From contig JAKAUM010000009.1 in NCBI GenBank assembly GCA_021827685.1, positions 1-45,919 on the forward strand: a stretch of DNA of 45,919 bases. Direction: 5' to 3'. Source of the stretch: a bacterium. Lineage in GTDB: Bacteria > Patescibacteriota > Minisyncoccia > UBA6257 > 2-01-FULL-56-20. Both the position numbers and the translations under genes were made by a program. Positions 1 through 8,231 of this stretch are shown in pieces; positions within the stretch are counted from its first letter, which is position 1; the number at the start of each line of letters is the position of its first letter. The notes beneath the pieces are model-generated. The model did no database searches. It was given only the letters and a program-made list of their open reading frames with translations, and was not told the origin of the DNA.

Positions 1-1
1 G

Positions 2-823
2 CTGGGCAGCCAGACGAGCCGCGTGAAGTCCTCGGTTGACAACATCGCGAACATCACGGTGGCGGCGAACAGCGCGGGTGGCGCGACCCTCAATGCCCTG
101 ACCATTACCTTCAGCGGGAATGCGATCTCTTCATCGACGGCAACGTCCACCTACGTCCTCCGCGACGCGAACAACGTCAACGTGACGAGCGCTTCGAGCT
201 GGGGCGCGACGATGTCGACGGGAGCCCAAACCGCGACGGGCACGATCACGATCACCGGCACCCCCACAAGCGTGGGAACCGATACGGTCGCGATCAACAG
301 CTCGAATATAAGCGTTTCCGTCGCAACCTCGACCGGCAACGACACCGCGACGCTGGTTGCCTCGGCATTCGTCTCCGCGATCAACGCGAGCTCTTCCGTT
401 CTTAACGTAACCGCAACCTCGACCGGCGGCGTCGTCAGCCTAACCTCCACGGCGGCTGGCGCGTCGGGCAATATAACCCTGTCGGGTACGGCCTCCCAGA
501 ACGGCAGCACGTTCGCCTTCGCCACCACGAACGCTTCGAACTGCTCCTCCGCGACGAGCTGTCCGGTAACGTGGACGTTCCCCACGAGCACGAACCCGCT
601 GGTCATCTCTGCGGGCGGTTCCTACACGTTCACGCTCCAGACGAACGACAGCAACTTCGCGACGGGCAGCGGCAGTGCGTCGGTCAGCTTGAGCGCTACG
701 CTCCAGAACACCGGCGACCTGACCTACTACGACAACAGCACCGGTGCCGGCAGCACGGTAGGCTTGCCGACCACGGTGGTCCCGAAGAGCATCACGAACA
801 TCACGTTCGCGGCAGGGACATAG
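2..823 (+). CDS. C-terminal part of a Ser/Thr/Ala-rich secreted or S-layer/adhesin-like protein (5' end outside window)
   Basis: Frame open from base 2 to TAG at 821-823; low-complexity T/S/A/G-rich beta-type sequence (TITITGTPTSVGTDTVAINSSN...); ORF track starts at an internal GTG (23). Confidence 0.6.
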   Translation: MGSQTSRVKSSVDNIANITVAANSAGGATLNALTITFSGNAISSSTATSTYVLRDANNVNVTSASSWGATMSTGAQTATGTITITGTPTSVGTDTVAINSSNISVSVATSTGNDTATLVASAFVSAINASSSVLNVTATSTGGVVSLTSTAAGASGNITLSGTASQNGSTFAFATTNASNCSSATSCPVTWTFPTSTNPLVISAGGSYTFTLQTNDSNFATGSGSASVSLSATLQNTGDLTYYDNSTGAGSTVGLPTTVVPKSITNITFAAGT

Positions 824-878
824 CGTAGCAGGAACGCTTGCTGATACTTCCTCTGGGCTTGTGAACCAGCGGGAAGCG

Positions 879-907
879 AAAGGCCCCCGGGCAACCGGGG
901 GCCTTTT
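879..907. terminator. Intrinsic terminator hairpin
   Basis: aaaggcccccgg-gcaa-ccgggggcctttt, GC-rich stem plus T-run, downstream of the 2-823 CDS. Confidence 0.75.
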
Positions 908-920
908 GGCATAGAATACG

Positions 921-993
921 TGCCTCCTGCAGGATTCGAACCTGCGACCATCTCCTTAAAAGGGAGCTGCTCTGCCAACTGAGCTAAGGAGGC
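921..993 (-). tRNA. tRNA-Lys(TTT)
   Basis: Cloverleaf GCCTCCT-TA-GCTC..GAGC-A-GCTCC CTTTTAA GGAGA-..-GCAGG TTCGAAT CCTGC-AGGAGGC-A; anticodon TTT; no encoded CCA. Confidence 0.95.
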
Positions 994-1182
994 ATTCCGT
1001 CTGCGTCATTATAAGAAAAACGCGCCGGGGATTCAATGTCCCGCGCGGCCGAGGCAAGGGGCCGCGCGCGGGCCATCGCGCCGGCCGCGCCGCGATACTC
1101 GCGCCTCATTCACTCCCCGCAGGCGGCGTGATATCATGGGAAATAATTCCGCGGGCACCCGCCCGCCGCCCGCCGCCTTAAA

Positions 1183-2232
1183 ATGGAAATCCTCGCCATC
1201 GAAACCTCCTGCGACGAAACCGGCATCGCGCTCCTCCGCGCTACCGGAGGCCTCCGCGCCCCGCGCTTCGAGGTGTTGGAAAATCTCGTGGCGTCGCAGA
1301 TAAAAATCCACCGGCCGTTCGGAGGAGTCGTGCCCAACCTTGCGAAACGCGAGCACCTGAAAAATCTTCCGATTCTTTTCCGGCGGCTCCTCGCGCGGCG
1401 GGAAGCGGAACGGAAGCCGTTCAAACCGGACATCATTGCGGTCACGGTCGGCCCCGGCCTTGAACCCGCCCTATGGACGGGAATAGAGTTCGCAAAAGGC
1501 CTCGCGAAACGCTACGCGGTCCCGCTTGTCGGCGCGAACCACCTGGAGGGGCACCTCTACAGCTTTCTCCTCCCCTCACGCGCCGCGGGCGCGTACACGT
1601 CCTCTCTCGCCGCCTTGCGGAAACGCGTCTTTCCCGCCGTTGCCCTCATCGTTTCGGGGGGCCACACCGTACTGCTCCGGATGGAATCCTTCGCAAAGTG
1701 GAAGCGGCTCGGCGAAACGCGCGACGATGCGGCGGGCGAGGCGTTCGACAAAGCGGCGCGGCTTCTCGACCTCCCCTACCCGGGCGGCCCGGAGATAGAA
1801 GCCCTGGCGCGGCGCGGCAATCCCGCCGCGATCGCCTTCCCGCGTCCGATGCTCGACCAGCAGAATTATGATTTTAGTTTTTCCGGCCTTAAAACGGCTC
1901 TCCTTTATTATCTCCGGAGCGCGGAGGAGGCGCGGCCCGCGGATGTCGCGGCGAGCTTCGAGCAGGCGGCCGTAGACGTCCTCGCCGCAAAGGCGCGACG
2001 CGCCGCGGAGTCCTGCGCCGCGGAGTCCATCCTCCTTTCCGGCGGCGTTGCCGCGAACAAGCATCTCCGCAAAGCGATCGGCCGCACGGCCGCGCTTATT
2101 GGAGCAAACTTCTTCGTTCCCGATTTTAAATATAATTTGGACAATGCCGCGATGATAGGCGCGGCGGGCTACCTGGCCCGGCTCAGGAAAAAGAAATACC
2201 CTCTCCGCGCAAACGGAGCACTCGACATCTGA
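1183..2232 (+). CDS. tsaD: tRNA N6-adenosine threonylcarbamoyltransferase TsaD
   Basis: MEILAIETSCDETGIALL N-terminus, NHLEGHLYS, VSGGHT and SGGVAANKHLR motifs typical of TsaD/Gcp. Confidence 0.97.
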   Translation: MEILAIETSCDETGIALLRATGGLRAPRFEVLENLVASQIKIHRPFGGVVPNLAKREHLKNLPILFRRLLARREAERKPFKPDIIAVTVGPGLEPALWTGIEFAKGLAKRYAVPLVGANHLEGHLYSFLLPSRAAGAYTSSLAALRKRVFPAVALIVSGGHTVLLRMESFAKWKRLGETRDDAAGEAFDKAARLLDLPYPGGPEIEALARRGNPAAIAFPRPMLDQQNYDFSFSGLKTALLYYLRSAEEARPADVAASFEQAAVDVLAAKARRAAESCAAESILLSGGVAANKHLRKAIGRTAALIGANFFVPDFKYNLDNAAMIGAAGYLARLRKKKYPLRANGALDI

Positions 2233-2241
2233 CCCGCCGCG

Positions 2242-3060
2242 CTATATCACCCGCGTCGTGAAAAGGATGATAAAAGCGAATACGACCGCGCCGAGGATAA
2301 AACACGCCTCCAGGAAAGAATCCCGCCGGAGGATATCCGCCCCGCCCTCCCCGGCCGCAACGTCCGCCTTGCACCGGCGGAGATTCTCGTACATCTCAAG
2401 CGCATAGGCGGTCGAGAACGCCGCGTAACAGATGAGGATGATAAAAGATGCGACCGCGCCGGCGACCGGCCCCGCAAGATGGCGGATCGGCGAATACACG
2501 AACGCCGTTACCGCGAAAAAGATGACGGTTATGAAAAGCAGGCGGGCGAATACCGCCCACCAATGCCCTTTTACGTAGAAACGGCTGAGCCGCAGGGCGC
2601 GGACGCCGCGGGCGCCTTCGAGGACAAGCGCATAATTCGCGAATACGAGCGAGATCGCAATCATGACTCCGGGCACGATGAGCATGGCCCCGCCGCCCAC
2701 GACGGCGACCATATTAAGGATGCCCACCCAGACGGCCGGCCAAAAAAGTTTCATGCCCGCGCGATAGGATTCCGCGATGCCCGTCCCGCGGGCGAGAGCG
2801 CTGATAAGGGCGACGGTGGCGGCGACGGAAAGAAGCGTGCCCACAAGCGAGAGGGCTCCTCCGGCGACGGCGACGCCCCCGCCAAGCCCCTTCCGACCGC
2901 CCTCAAGCTGTCCTCCGATAATGAACACGGTGGGCAGTACGAATATCCATGCCAGCGTCCAAAACTTCGCCGCGAACCGCTTCCATGCGTTTCCTAAAAG
3001 CACGCCGAGCGGATCCATCGGCGTTCCTTGCGCCGGCGCCTGTCCGATTGATTCTGGCAT
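2242..3060 (-). CDS. Multi-pass membrane protein, unknown function
   Basis: 272 aa with several hydrophobic segments; TATAAT 6 nt upstream of ATG. Confidence 0.8.
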   Translation of the reverse strand: MPESIGQAPAQGTPMDPLGVLLGNAWKRFAAKFWTLAWIFVLPTVFIIGGQLEGGRKGLGGGVAVAGGALSLVGTLLSVAATVALISALARGTGIAESYRAGMKLFWPAVWVGILNMVAVVGGGAMLIVPGVMIAISLVFANYALVLEGARGVRALRLSRFYVKGHWWAVFARLLFITVIFFAVTAFVYSPIRHLAGPVAGAVASFIILICYAAFSTAYALEMYENLRRCKADVAAGEGGADILRRDSFLEACFILGAVVFAFIILFTTRVI

Positions 3061-3122
3061 ATCTTTATTATACCAAACCCCGCCGGCGGCCTAAAAAGGC
3101 GGGGAAGAGGCGCGGGGAATTT

Positions 3123-3168
3123 CCGTGAAAGCAAAAATCCGGACGCGCCCGAATTTTTGCTTTCACGG
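3123..3168. repeat. 16-bp perfect inverted repeat (hairpin), likely terminator of the upstream minus-strand gene
   Basis: CCGTGAAAGCAAAAAT (3123-3138) and ATTTTTGCTTTCACGG (3153-3168). Confidence 0.8.
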
Positions 3169-3184
3169 CCATCTCGGTTTCCGA

Positions 3185-3526
3185 CTATTTCCCCGTGGAG
3201 GTGGCGGGAGCGGCGGCCGGCGACTGGGCGCCGTAACCGTAGCCGCCATAGTACCGCATCATCGGCCCGCCGTACGAACCGTAGCCGTAGGAATCGCCCA
3301 TCATATACTGCATCGGGCTGTAGCCGTTGGAACCGTACGCGGAATAGTATATCCCCGCTTTCAGTTCGCCGAGCTTCACGCCCACCGCAAAGGCGAATGC
3401 AACCACGACTATCGCAATGAGAATCCTGAGCAGAAAAAATCCCGGGTGCCAGTGATGATGTTCGGAGTTCCCGCACCAGCCCCGGCATCCGCATCCGCAC
3501 TTCTGCGCTTTTTCCCTTTCTTCCAT
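3185..3526 (-). CDS. Small single-TM protein with N-terminal Cys/His cluster and Gly/Tyr/Met-rich tail
   Basis: MEEREKAQKCGCGCRGWCGNSEHHHWHPGFFLLRILIAIVVVAFAFAVG..YGYGSYGGPMMRYYGGYGYG; the ORF track's 3550 start is an alternative. Confidence 0.65.
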   Translation of the reverse strand: MEEREKAQKCGCGCRGWCGNSEHHHWHPGFFLLRILIAIVVVAFAFAVGVKLGELKAGIYYSAYGSNGYSPMQYMMGDSYGYGSYGGPMMRYYGGYGYGAQSPAAAPATSTGK

Positions 3527-3611
3527 GATTGGATGTAGAATACGCAACAAATTTTCGCGACCTTTGGAAATCTTCCTTAAATTATAGCGGAAAATCGCGT
3601 ATAATCCAAAA

Positions 3612-5768
3612 ATGCCGATGGAACCCCGCTACGACCATGGAAAAACCGAGGAAAAGACCTACCGCCGCTGGGAAGAATCGGGCTATTTCAATCCGGATAA
3701 CCTGCCCGGCGAACGCGCCGAGTCCTTCTCCGTCATCATGCCGCCGCCGAACGCGAACGGCGACCTTCACGTAGGCCACGCCGTGTTCCTCACGCTCGAG
3801 GACATCATGGTGCGGTTCGCGCGGATGCACGGCAAGCGCGCGCTCTGGCTCCCGGGCGCCGACCACGCGGGATTTGAAACCCATGTCGTCTTCGATAAAA
3901 AGATGGAAAAGGAGGCGCGCGCGAGGGGGGCGCATTACGACCGCGCGCAGATGTCGCGCGAAGAGGTGTGGCGGGCCACATGGGATTTCACCCAGCACAA
4001 CAGGACGAATATGGAGGCGCAGATCCGGAAGCTCGGCGCCTCATGCGATTGGTCGCGCGAGAAGTTTACGCTCGACCCCGACATCGTCCGCGGGACGGAG
4101 GAAACATTCGTCCGGATGTACCGGGACGGCCTCGTCTATCGCGGCCTCCGCGTCGTGAACTGGTGCCCGAAGCACCGGACGGCCTTCTCCGACCTGGAAG
4201 TGAAGCATGAGGAGCGCCGCGATCCGCTCTATTATATAAAGTACGGCCCGCTCACCGTCGCCACGGTGCGGCCGGAAACGAAATTCGGCGATACGGCCCT
4301 CGCCGTGAATCCGCACGACGAACGGTACCGAAAATACGCCGGGAAAGAGATTTCAGCGGAAGACATCCTCGGCCCCATCACCCTGCGCGTCGTCGCGGAC
4401 GACGTGGTGGATCCGGCATTCGGCACGGGCGTCGTCAAAGTCACGCCCGCGCACGACGCCGCGGACTTCGAAATCTGGCAGCGCCATAAAGACGAAATAC
4501 CCGGACCGAAAATCGCCATAGACGAGACCGGCCGCCTCACCGCCCTCGCCGGCCCGTTTGCCGGCCTGAAGGCCGAGGAAGCCCGCGAAAAGGTCGCGGA
4601 GGTCATGCGCGAGAAAGGGATCATCGAGAAGACGGATCCCGGTTACGTCCATCAGGTCACGACCTGCTACAAGTGCGGATCCGTACTGGAACCCATCCCG
4701 AAATCGCAATGGTTCGTAAAGATGGCGCCGCTCGCCGAAAAGGCGGCCGAAGCGGCGGAGAAAGGCGAGCTTACCATCATCCCCGCGCATTCGAAATCCA
4801 TCTACCTCCACTGGCTCAAGAATATCCGCGACTGGAATATCTCCCGCCAGATCGCCTGGGGCATCAGGATTCCGGCATGGTTCTGCGCGAACTGCGGCGA
4901 GCCGAACGTGGAGCCGAAAATCGAAAAAGGGAAAGGCGAGCCGTGCGCGAAGTGCGGCGGCGGCCTTTACGAGCAGGATCCCGACGTCTTCGATACGTGG
5001 TTCTCTTCCGCACAATGGCCGTACCTCGCACTCGGCTATCCGGACGGCCGCGACTATAAGGCGTTCTATCCGACGGATGTCATGGAGACGGGCTACGACA
5101 TCCTCTTTTTCTGGGTTGCGCGCATGGTGATGCTCGGGCTCTATCGCACGGGCAAGCTCCCCTTCCGCACGGTCTACCTGCACGGCCTCGTCCGCGACAA
5201 AGACCGGGTCAAGATGTCCAAATCGAAAGGGAACGTCGTCAATCCGCTCGGCGTCGCCGAAACCTACGGCGCGGATGCGCTCCGCATGGCGCTCGTTGCG
5301 GGAAGCACTCCGGGCAGCGACATTGTCATCTCAGAGGACAAGATCCGCGGCTACCGCAATTTTGCGACAAAGCTATGGAATATTGCGCGGTTCATCGAGA
5401 TGAACCGGTCCGCCCCGTCCGCGCCCGCCGCCGCGGCGGGCGCGGACGGGGTCTCGCGGCGGCCGGAACTTGCGGCATTTGCGCAAATAAAAGAGGAGGC
5501 CGCGGAACATCTCGCGCATTTTGAATTCCATCTCGCGGCGGAGAAAATCTACCACTACGTCTGGCATGAACTCGCGGACAAGATCGTGGAACGGGAAAAG
5601 GACGTCCTGCGCAACGGAAGCGCCGCAGAGAAGGCGGAGAGCTGTACCCTCCTCGAAACTCTGCTCCTCGGCTCCCTCAAAATGCTCCACCCGTTCATGC
5701 CGTTCGTGACCGAAGAAATTTACGTCATTTTCCGGCCCGGAGAAATGCTCATGGTGGCCGAGTGGTGA
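3612..5768 (+). CDS. valS: Valyl-tRNA synthetase (short form, 718 aa)
   Basis: PPPNANGDLHVGHA (HIGH motif), KMSKSKGNVVNPL (KMSKS motif), Zn-finger CysXXCys pairs, LHPFMPFVTEEIY. Confidence 0.93.
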   Translation: MPMEPRYDHGKTEEKTYRRWEESGYFNPDNLPGERAESFSVIMPPPNANGDLHVGHAVFLTLEDIMVRFARMHGKRALWLPGADHAGFETHVVFDKKMEKEARARGAHYDRAQMSREEVWRATWDFTQHNRTNMEAQIRKLGASCDWSREKFTLDPDIVRGTEETFVRMYRDGLVYRGLRVVNWCPKHRTAFSDLEVKHEERRDPLYYIKYGPLTVATVRPETKFGDTALAVNPHDERYRKYAGKEISAEDILGPITLRVVADDVVDPAFGTGVVKVTPAHDAADFEIWQRHKDEIPGPKIAIDETGRLTALAGPFAGLKAEEAREKVAEVMREKGIIEKTDPGYVHQVTTCYKCGSVLEPIPKSQWFVKMAPLAEKAAEAAEKGELTIIPAHSKSIYLHWLKNIRDWNISRQIAWGIRIPAWFCANCGEPNVEPKIEKGKGEPCAKCGGGLYEQDPDVFDTWFSSAQWPYLALGYPDGRDYKAFYPTDVMETGYDILFFWVARMVMLGLYRTGKLPFRTVYLHGLVRDKDRVKMSKSKGNVVNPLGVAETYGADALRMALVAGSTPGSDIVISEDKIRGYRNFATKLWNIARFIEMNRSAPSAPAAAAGADGVSRRPELAAFAQIKEEAAEHLAHFEFHLAAEKIYHYVWHELADKIVEREKDVLRNGSAAEKAESCTLLETLLLGSLKMLHPFMPFVTEEIYVIFRPGEMLMVAEW

Positions 5769-5803
5769 GGCCGCCGCGCCGGCGGCGCATGCTAAAATAA
5801 GAC

Positions 5804-6511
5804 ATGCTTGTCCTTGCGCTCGTGTTCGGGCTCCTGCCCGGATTTGCATGGCTTGCGTTCTATCTCGCCGAGGAAGAAGACCGGCCGGAACCGAAGCGCC
5901 TTATTGCCCTTACTTTTTTCGCCGGAATCGCGTTCGGACTCTTTACGATCATCGTTGAAAAATGGTGGACGGCCGTCCTTTCCGGCGCCGGCATCGCCCT
6001 CTTTTCCGCCATCTCGCTCCTCACGCTTGCATTCATAGAAGAAGTTATGAAATTCGGCGCGGCGTATTTCGCGGTCGGCAAAGACGGCCGCGCGAGCGAG
6101 CCGGTGGAACGGATGCTCTATATGATTGTCGCGGCCATGGGATTCGCCACGCTCGAAAATCTCGGCGCCATCGTGAGCATCCGCCCCTCGCTCGCCTTCG
6201 TAAACGCCTTTTTCACGACCGCCTCCCTCCGCTTCGTGGGCGCCACGCTCCTCCATTCCCTCACCTCGGCGATCGTGGGATATCACTGGGCGCTCGGCGT
6301 CGCACGCCGGAAAACGGGCCGGAACCTCGCCGTCGGCCTGGCATACGCCTCCGTATTGCACGCCATTTTCAACTACCTTATACTTGATTATGGGAACGTC
6401 GCGTACACCGCCGTTCTCCTCGTCATCGCCGGCTTCTTCGTTTTAAATGATTTCGAGAAGCTGAGAGCGCGGCCGGTTCCCGGGTCGGGAGCAGCCGCCA
6501 AAACCGCGTAA
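5804..6511 (+). CDS. PrsW-family intramembrane metalloprotease
   Basis: Multi-TM protein with FIEEVMKF and GFATLEN motifs. Confidence 0.85.
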   Translation: MLVLALVFGLLPGFAWLAFYLAEEEDRPEPKRLIALTFFAGIAFGLFTIIVEKWWTAVLSGAGIALFSAISLLTLAFIEEVMKFGAAYFAVGKDGRASEPVERMLYMIVAAMGFATLENLGAIVSIRPSLAFVNAFFTTASLRFVGATLLHSLTSAIVGYHWALGVARRKTGRNLAVGLAYASVLHAIFNYLILDYGNVAYTAVLLVIAGFFVLNDFEKLRARPVPGSGAAAKTA

Positions 6512-6523
6512 CCTTCCAAGCAT

Positions 6524-7039
6524 ATGGATTCCCAAGACGAAAAATTTTTTGAAGCGCTCGCCGCAGGGGAAAAGCCCGGCGAGCCGGAAGTAGAACTTGC
6601 GAAAGCGGGATTTTCCGCGCTCGCGGGACGGACGCGCGCAGGCATCTCGCGCGCCGCGGCTCCTTCAGCGCCGGAAAGGGCGGCCAACCACGACGACCAT
6701 GACGACGCCGAAGGCCAGCTCACCGTGGACGTCTATCAGACGCCGACGGATATTTTCGTGGAATCCGCGATTGCGGGCGTCCGGCCGGAGGACATCGACG
6801 TGAACGTGACCCCCGATTCGGTCGCCATCCACGGCTCCCGCGCGCGCGAAGAACGGGAGGAGGGCAAGGACTACCTTTACCAGGAATGCTATTGGGGCCG
6901 ATTCGGCCGCTCCATCATCCTACCCCAGGAAATCGATCCCGAAGGCGCCGAGGTGCGGTTCAGGAACGGCATCCTTGCGATCCGGCTTCCGAAAGCGAAC
7001 AAGCGGAGAACGCGCAAGCTCTCCGTAAAAGCTGAATAA
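6524..7039 (+). CDS. Hsp20/alpha-crystallin family small heat shock protein
   Basis: VDVYQTPTDIFVESAIAGVRPEDIDVNVTPDSVAIHGSR ... GRFGRSIILPQEIDPEGAEVRFRNGILAIRLPK. Confidence 0.9.
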   Translation: MDSQDEKFFEALAAGEKPGEPEVELAKAGFSALAGRTRAGISRAAAPSAPERAANHDDHDDAEGQLTVDVYQTPTDIFVESAIAGVRPEDIDVNVTPDSVAIHGSRAREEREEGKDYLYQECYWGRFGRSIILPQEIDPEGAEVRFRNGILAIRLPKANKRRTRKLSVKAE

Positions 7040-7102
7040 ATCCCGCACGGACGCGGGCGGCCTGTTTGCAAAAACGCCCGAGGCGCACTATACTTCAGAA
7101 CC

Positions 7103-7318
7103 ATGAGACAATGTGCAAGGTGCCACAAGGGATCGCGCATGGGGGGAACCCGCAAGCTTCTCCGCGCCCACTATAATCCGGTGAACTGGAGCCGGAAATA
7201 TCCGAACCTTCAGTACGCGCGCGTGGATGGCAAGCGCATGCTTGTCTGTACGGCCTGCCTCCGCACGCTCGCCAAGGCGCCGAGGAAGGCGAGAGTGGCC
7301 GCGGCGGCGCGCGCTTAG
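7103..7318 (+). CDS. rpmB: 50S ribosomal protein L28 (bL28), zinc-ribbon form
   Basis: MRQCARCHKGSRMGGTRK...RKYPNLQYARVDGKRMLVCTACLRTL; paired CxxC motifs. Confidence 0.85.
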   Translation: MRQCARCHKGSRMGGTRKLLRAHYNPVNWSRKYPNLQYARVDGKRMLVCTACLRTLAKAPRKARVAAAARA

Positions 7319-7325
7319 TAGGCCT

Positions 7326-8099
7326 ATGCAAAATCCGGAAATCCGGCGAACGTCGCACGCGGAGATCGATCCCGGAGTGAAAGGGCTTGTTGGTTTTATC
7401 GCGGAAACATCCCGCGCGCTCCGTGACGAAGGGATTCCCATCGGAGATGACGGCCGTGTGGATATGCATGCGTACCGGCTCTTTTATGGAAAAGCCGCCG
7501 AGGCGGACTTAGCAAACTCAAGCGATATTCTCAGTCCGGACCGCCTCGTAACCGACGGCGAGAAGCTTGAGATACTCGCGCTCGCGATATTGCGGAAAAA
7601 CCTCGGCGCCGATTTTTTCGTGGCGCGATCGGCGCCCCACGACGATAAGGTGCATCACGTGGATACCGTCATCTTCGATCGGCGGACTGGCGCCCTCGTG
7701 TGCGCATTCGATGAGGTAAGCGCCATGTCGGGCGCCGATTATGAGAAAAAACAGGCCATCATCACGAAACAAAACGTTGATGGCGGCGGCGCGAATCTGA
7801 AATATGGATTCCGACTGGAAGTGAACGACGACCGAAAAAGGATCGTCCCGGACGAAGTCGCCCATGTTCCCCTCTTCTATATAGCGCTCCCTAAAGATCG
7901 CATCGAGAAAGGCATCCGCGAGTTCACCCTCGATCCCGTCAGACAATCCGATTTTGAGAGTAAGCTCTTCACTTATTTCGTAAGCGCAATAGCACTCCAA
8001 ATCCAAGCCATCAAACTTTACGAGCGGCGGCTCAATCCGGAATTCGCCCGCCGGCTGCAGGATTTCTCGAAGGTGATAGAATTATTCAGGGGAAAATAA
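7326..8099 (+). CDS. Hypothetical protein (257 aa)
   Basis: ATG at 7326, TAA at 8097-8099; soluble composition; no family recognised. Confidence 0.75.
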   Translation: MQNPEIRRTSHAEIDPGVKGLVGFIAETSRALRDEGIPIGDDGRVDMHAYRLFYGKAAEADLANSSDILSPDRLVTDGEKLEILALAILRKNLGADFFVARSAPHDDKVHHVDTVIFDRRTGALVCAFDEVSAMSGADYEKKQAIITKQNVDGGGANLKYGFRLEVNDDRKRIVPDEVAHVPLFYIALPKDRIEKGIREFTLDPVRQSDFESKLFTYFVSAIALQIQAIKLYERRLNPEFARRLQDFSKVIELFRGK

Positions 8100-8170
8100 C
8101 GGGCCGTAGTATACCGGTAGTACGAGCGCATGGGGTGCGTTTAGACCGGGTTCGATTCCCGGCGGCCCGA
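8100..8170 (+). tRNA. tRNA-Pro(GGG)
   Basis: CGGGCCG-TA-GTAT..GTAC-G-AGCGC ATGGGGT GCGTT-TAGA-CCGGG TTCGATT CCCGG-CGGCCCG-A; C1-G72 pair typical of tRNA-Pro; no encoded CCA. Confidence 0.92.
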
Positions 8171-8231
8171 CTATGGACAGTAAGAGTTCTGACTGCGAGC
8201 CGAGCGGCCGGCGTATGGTATCTTATATCCT

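Noticed and set aside
727-978. Minus ORF MAEQLPFKEMVAGSNPAGGT...
   Set aside because: Overlaps tRNA-Lys; spurious tRNA-derived translation.
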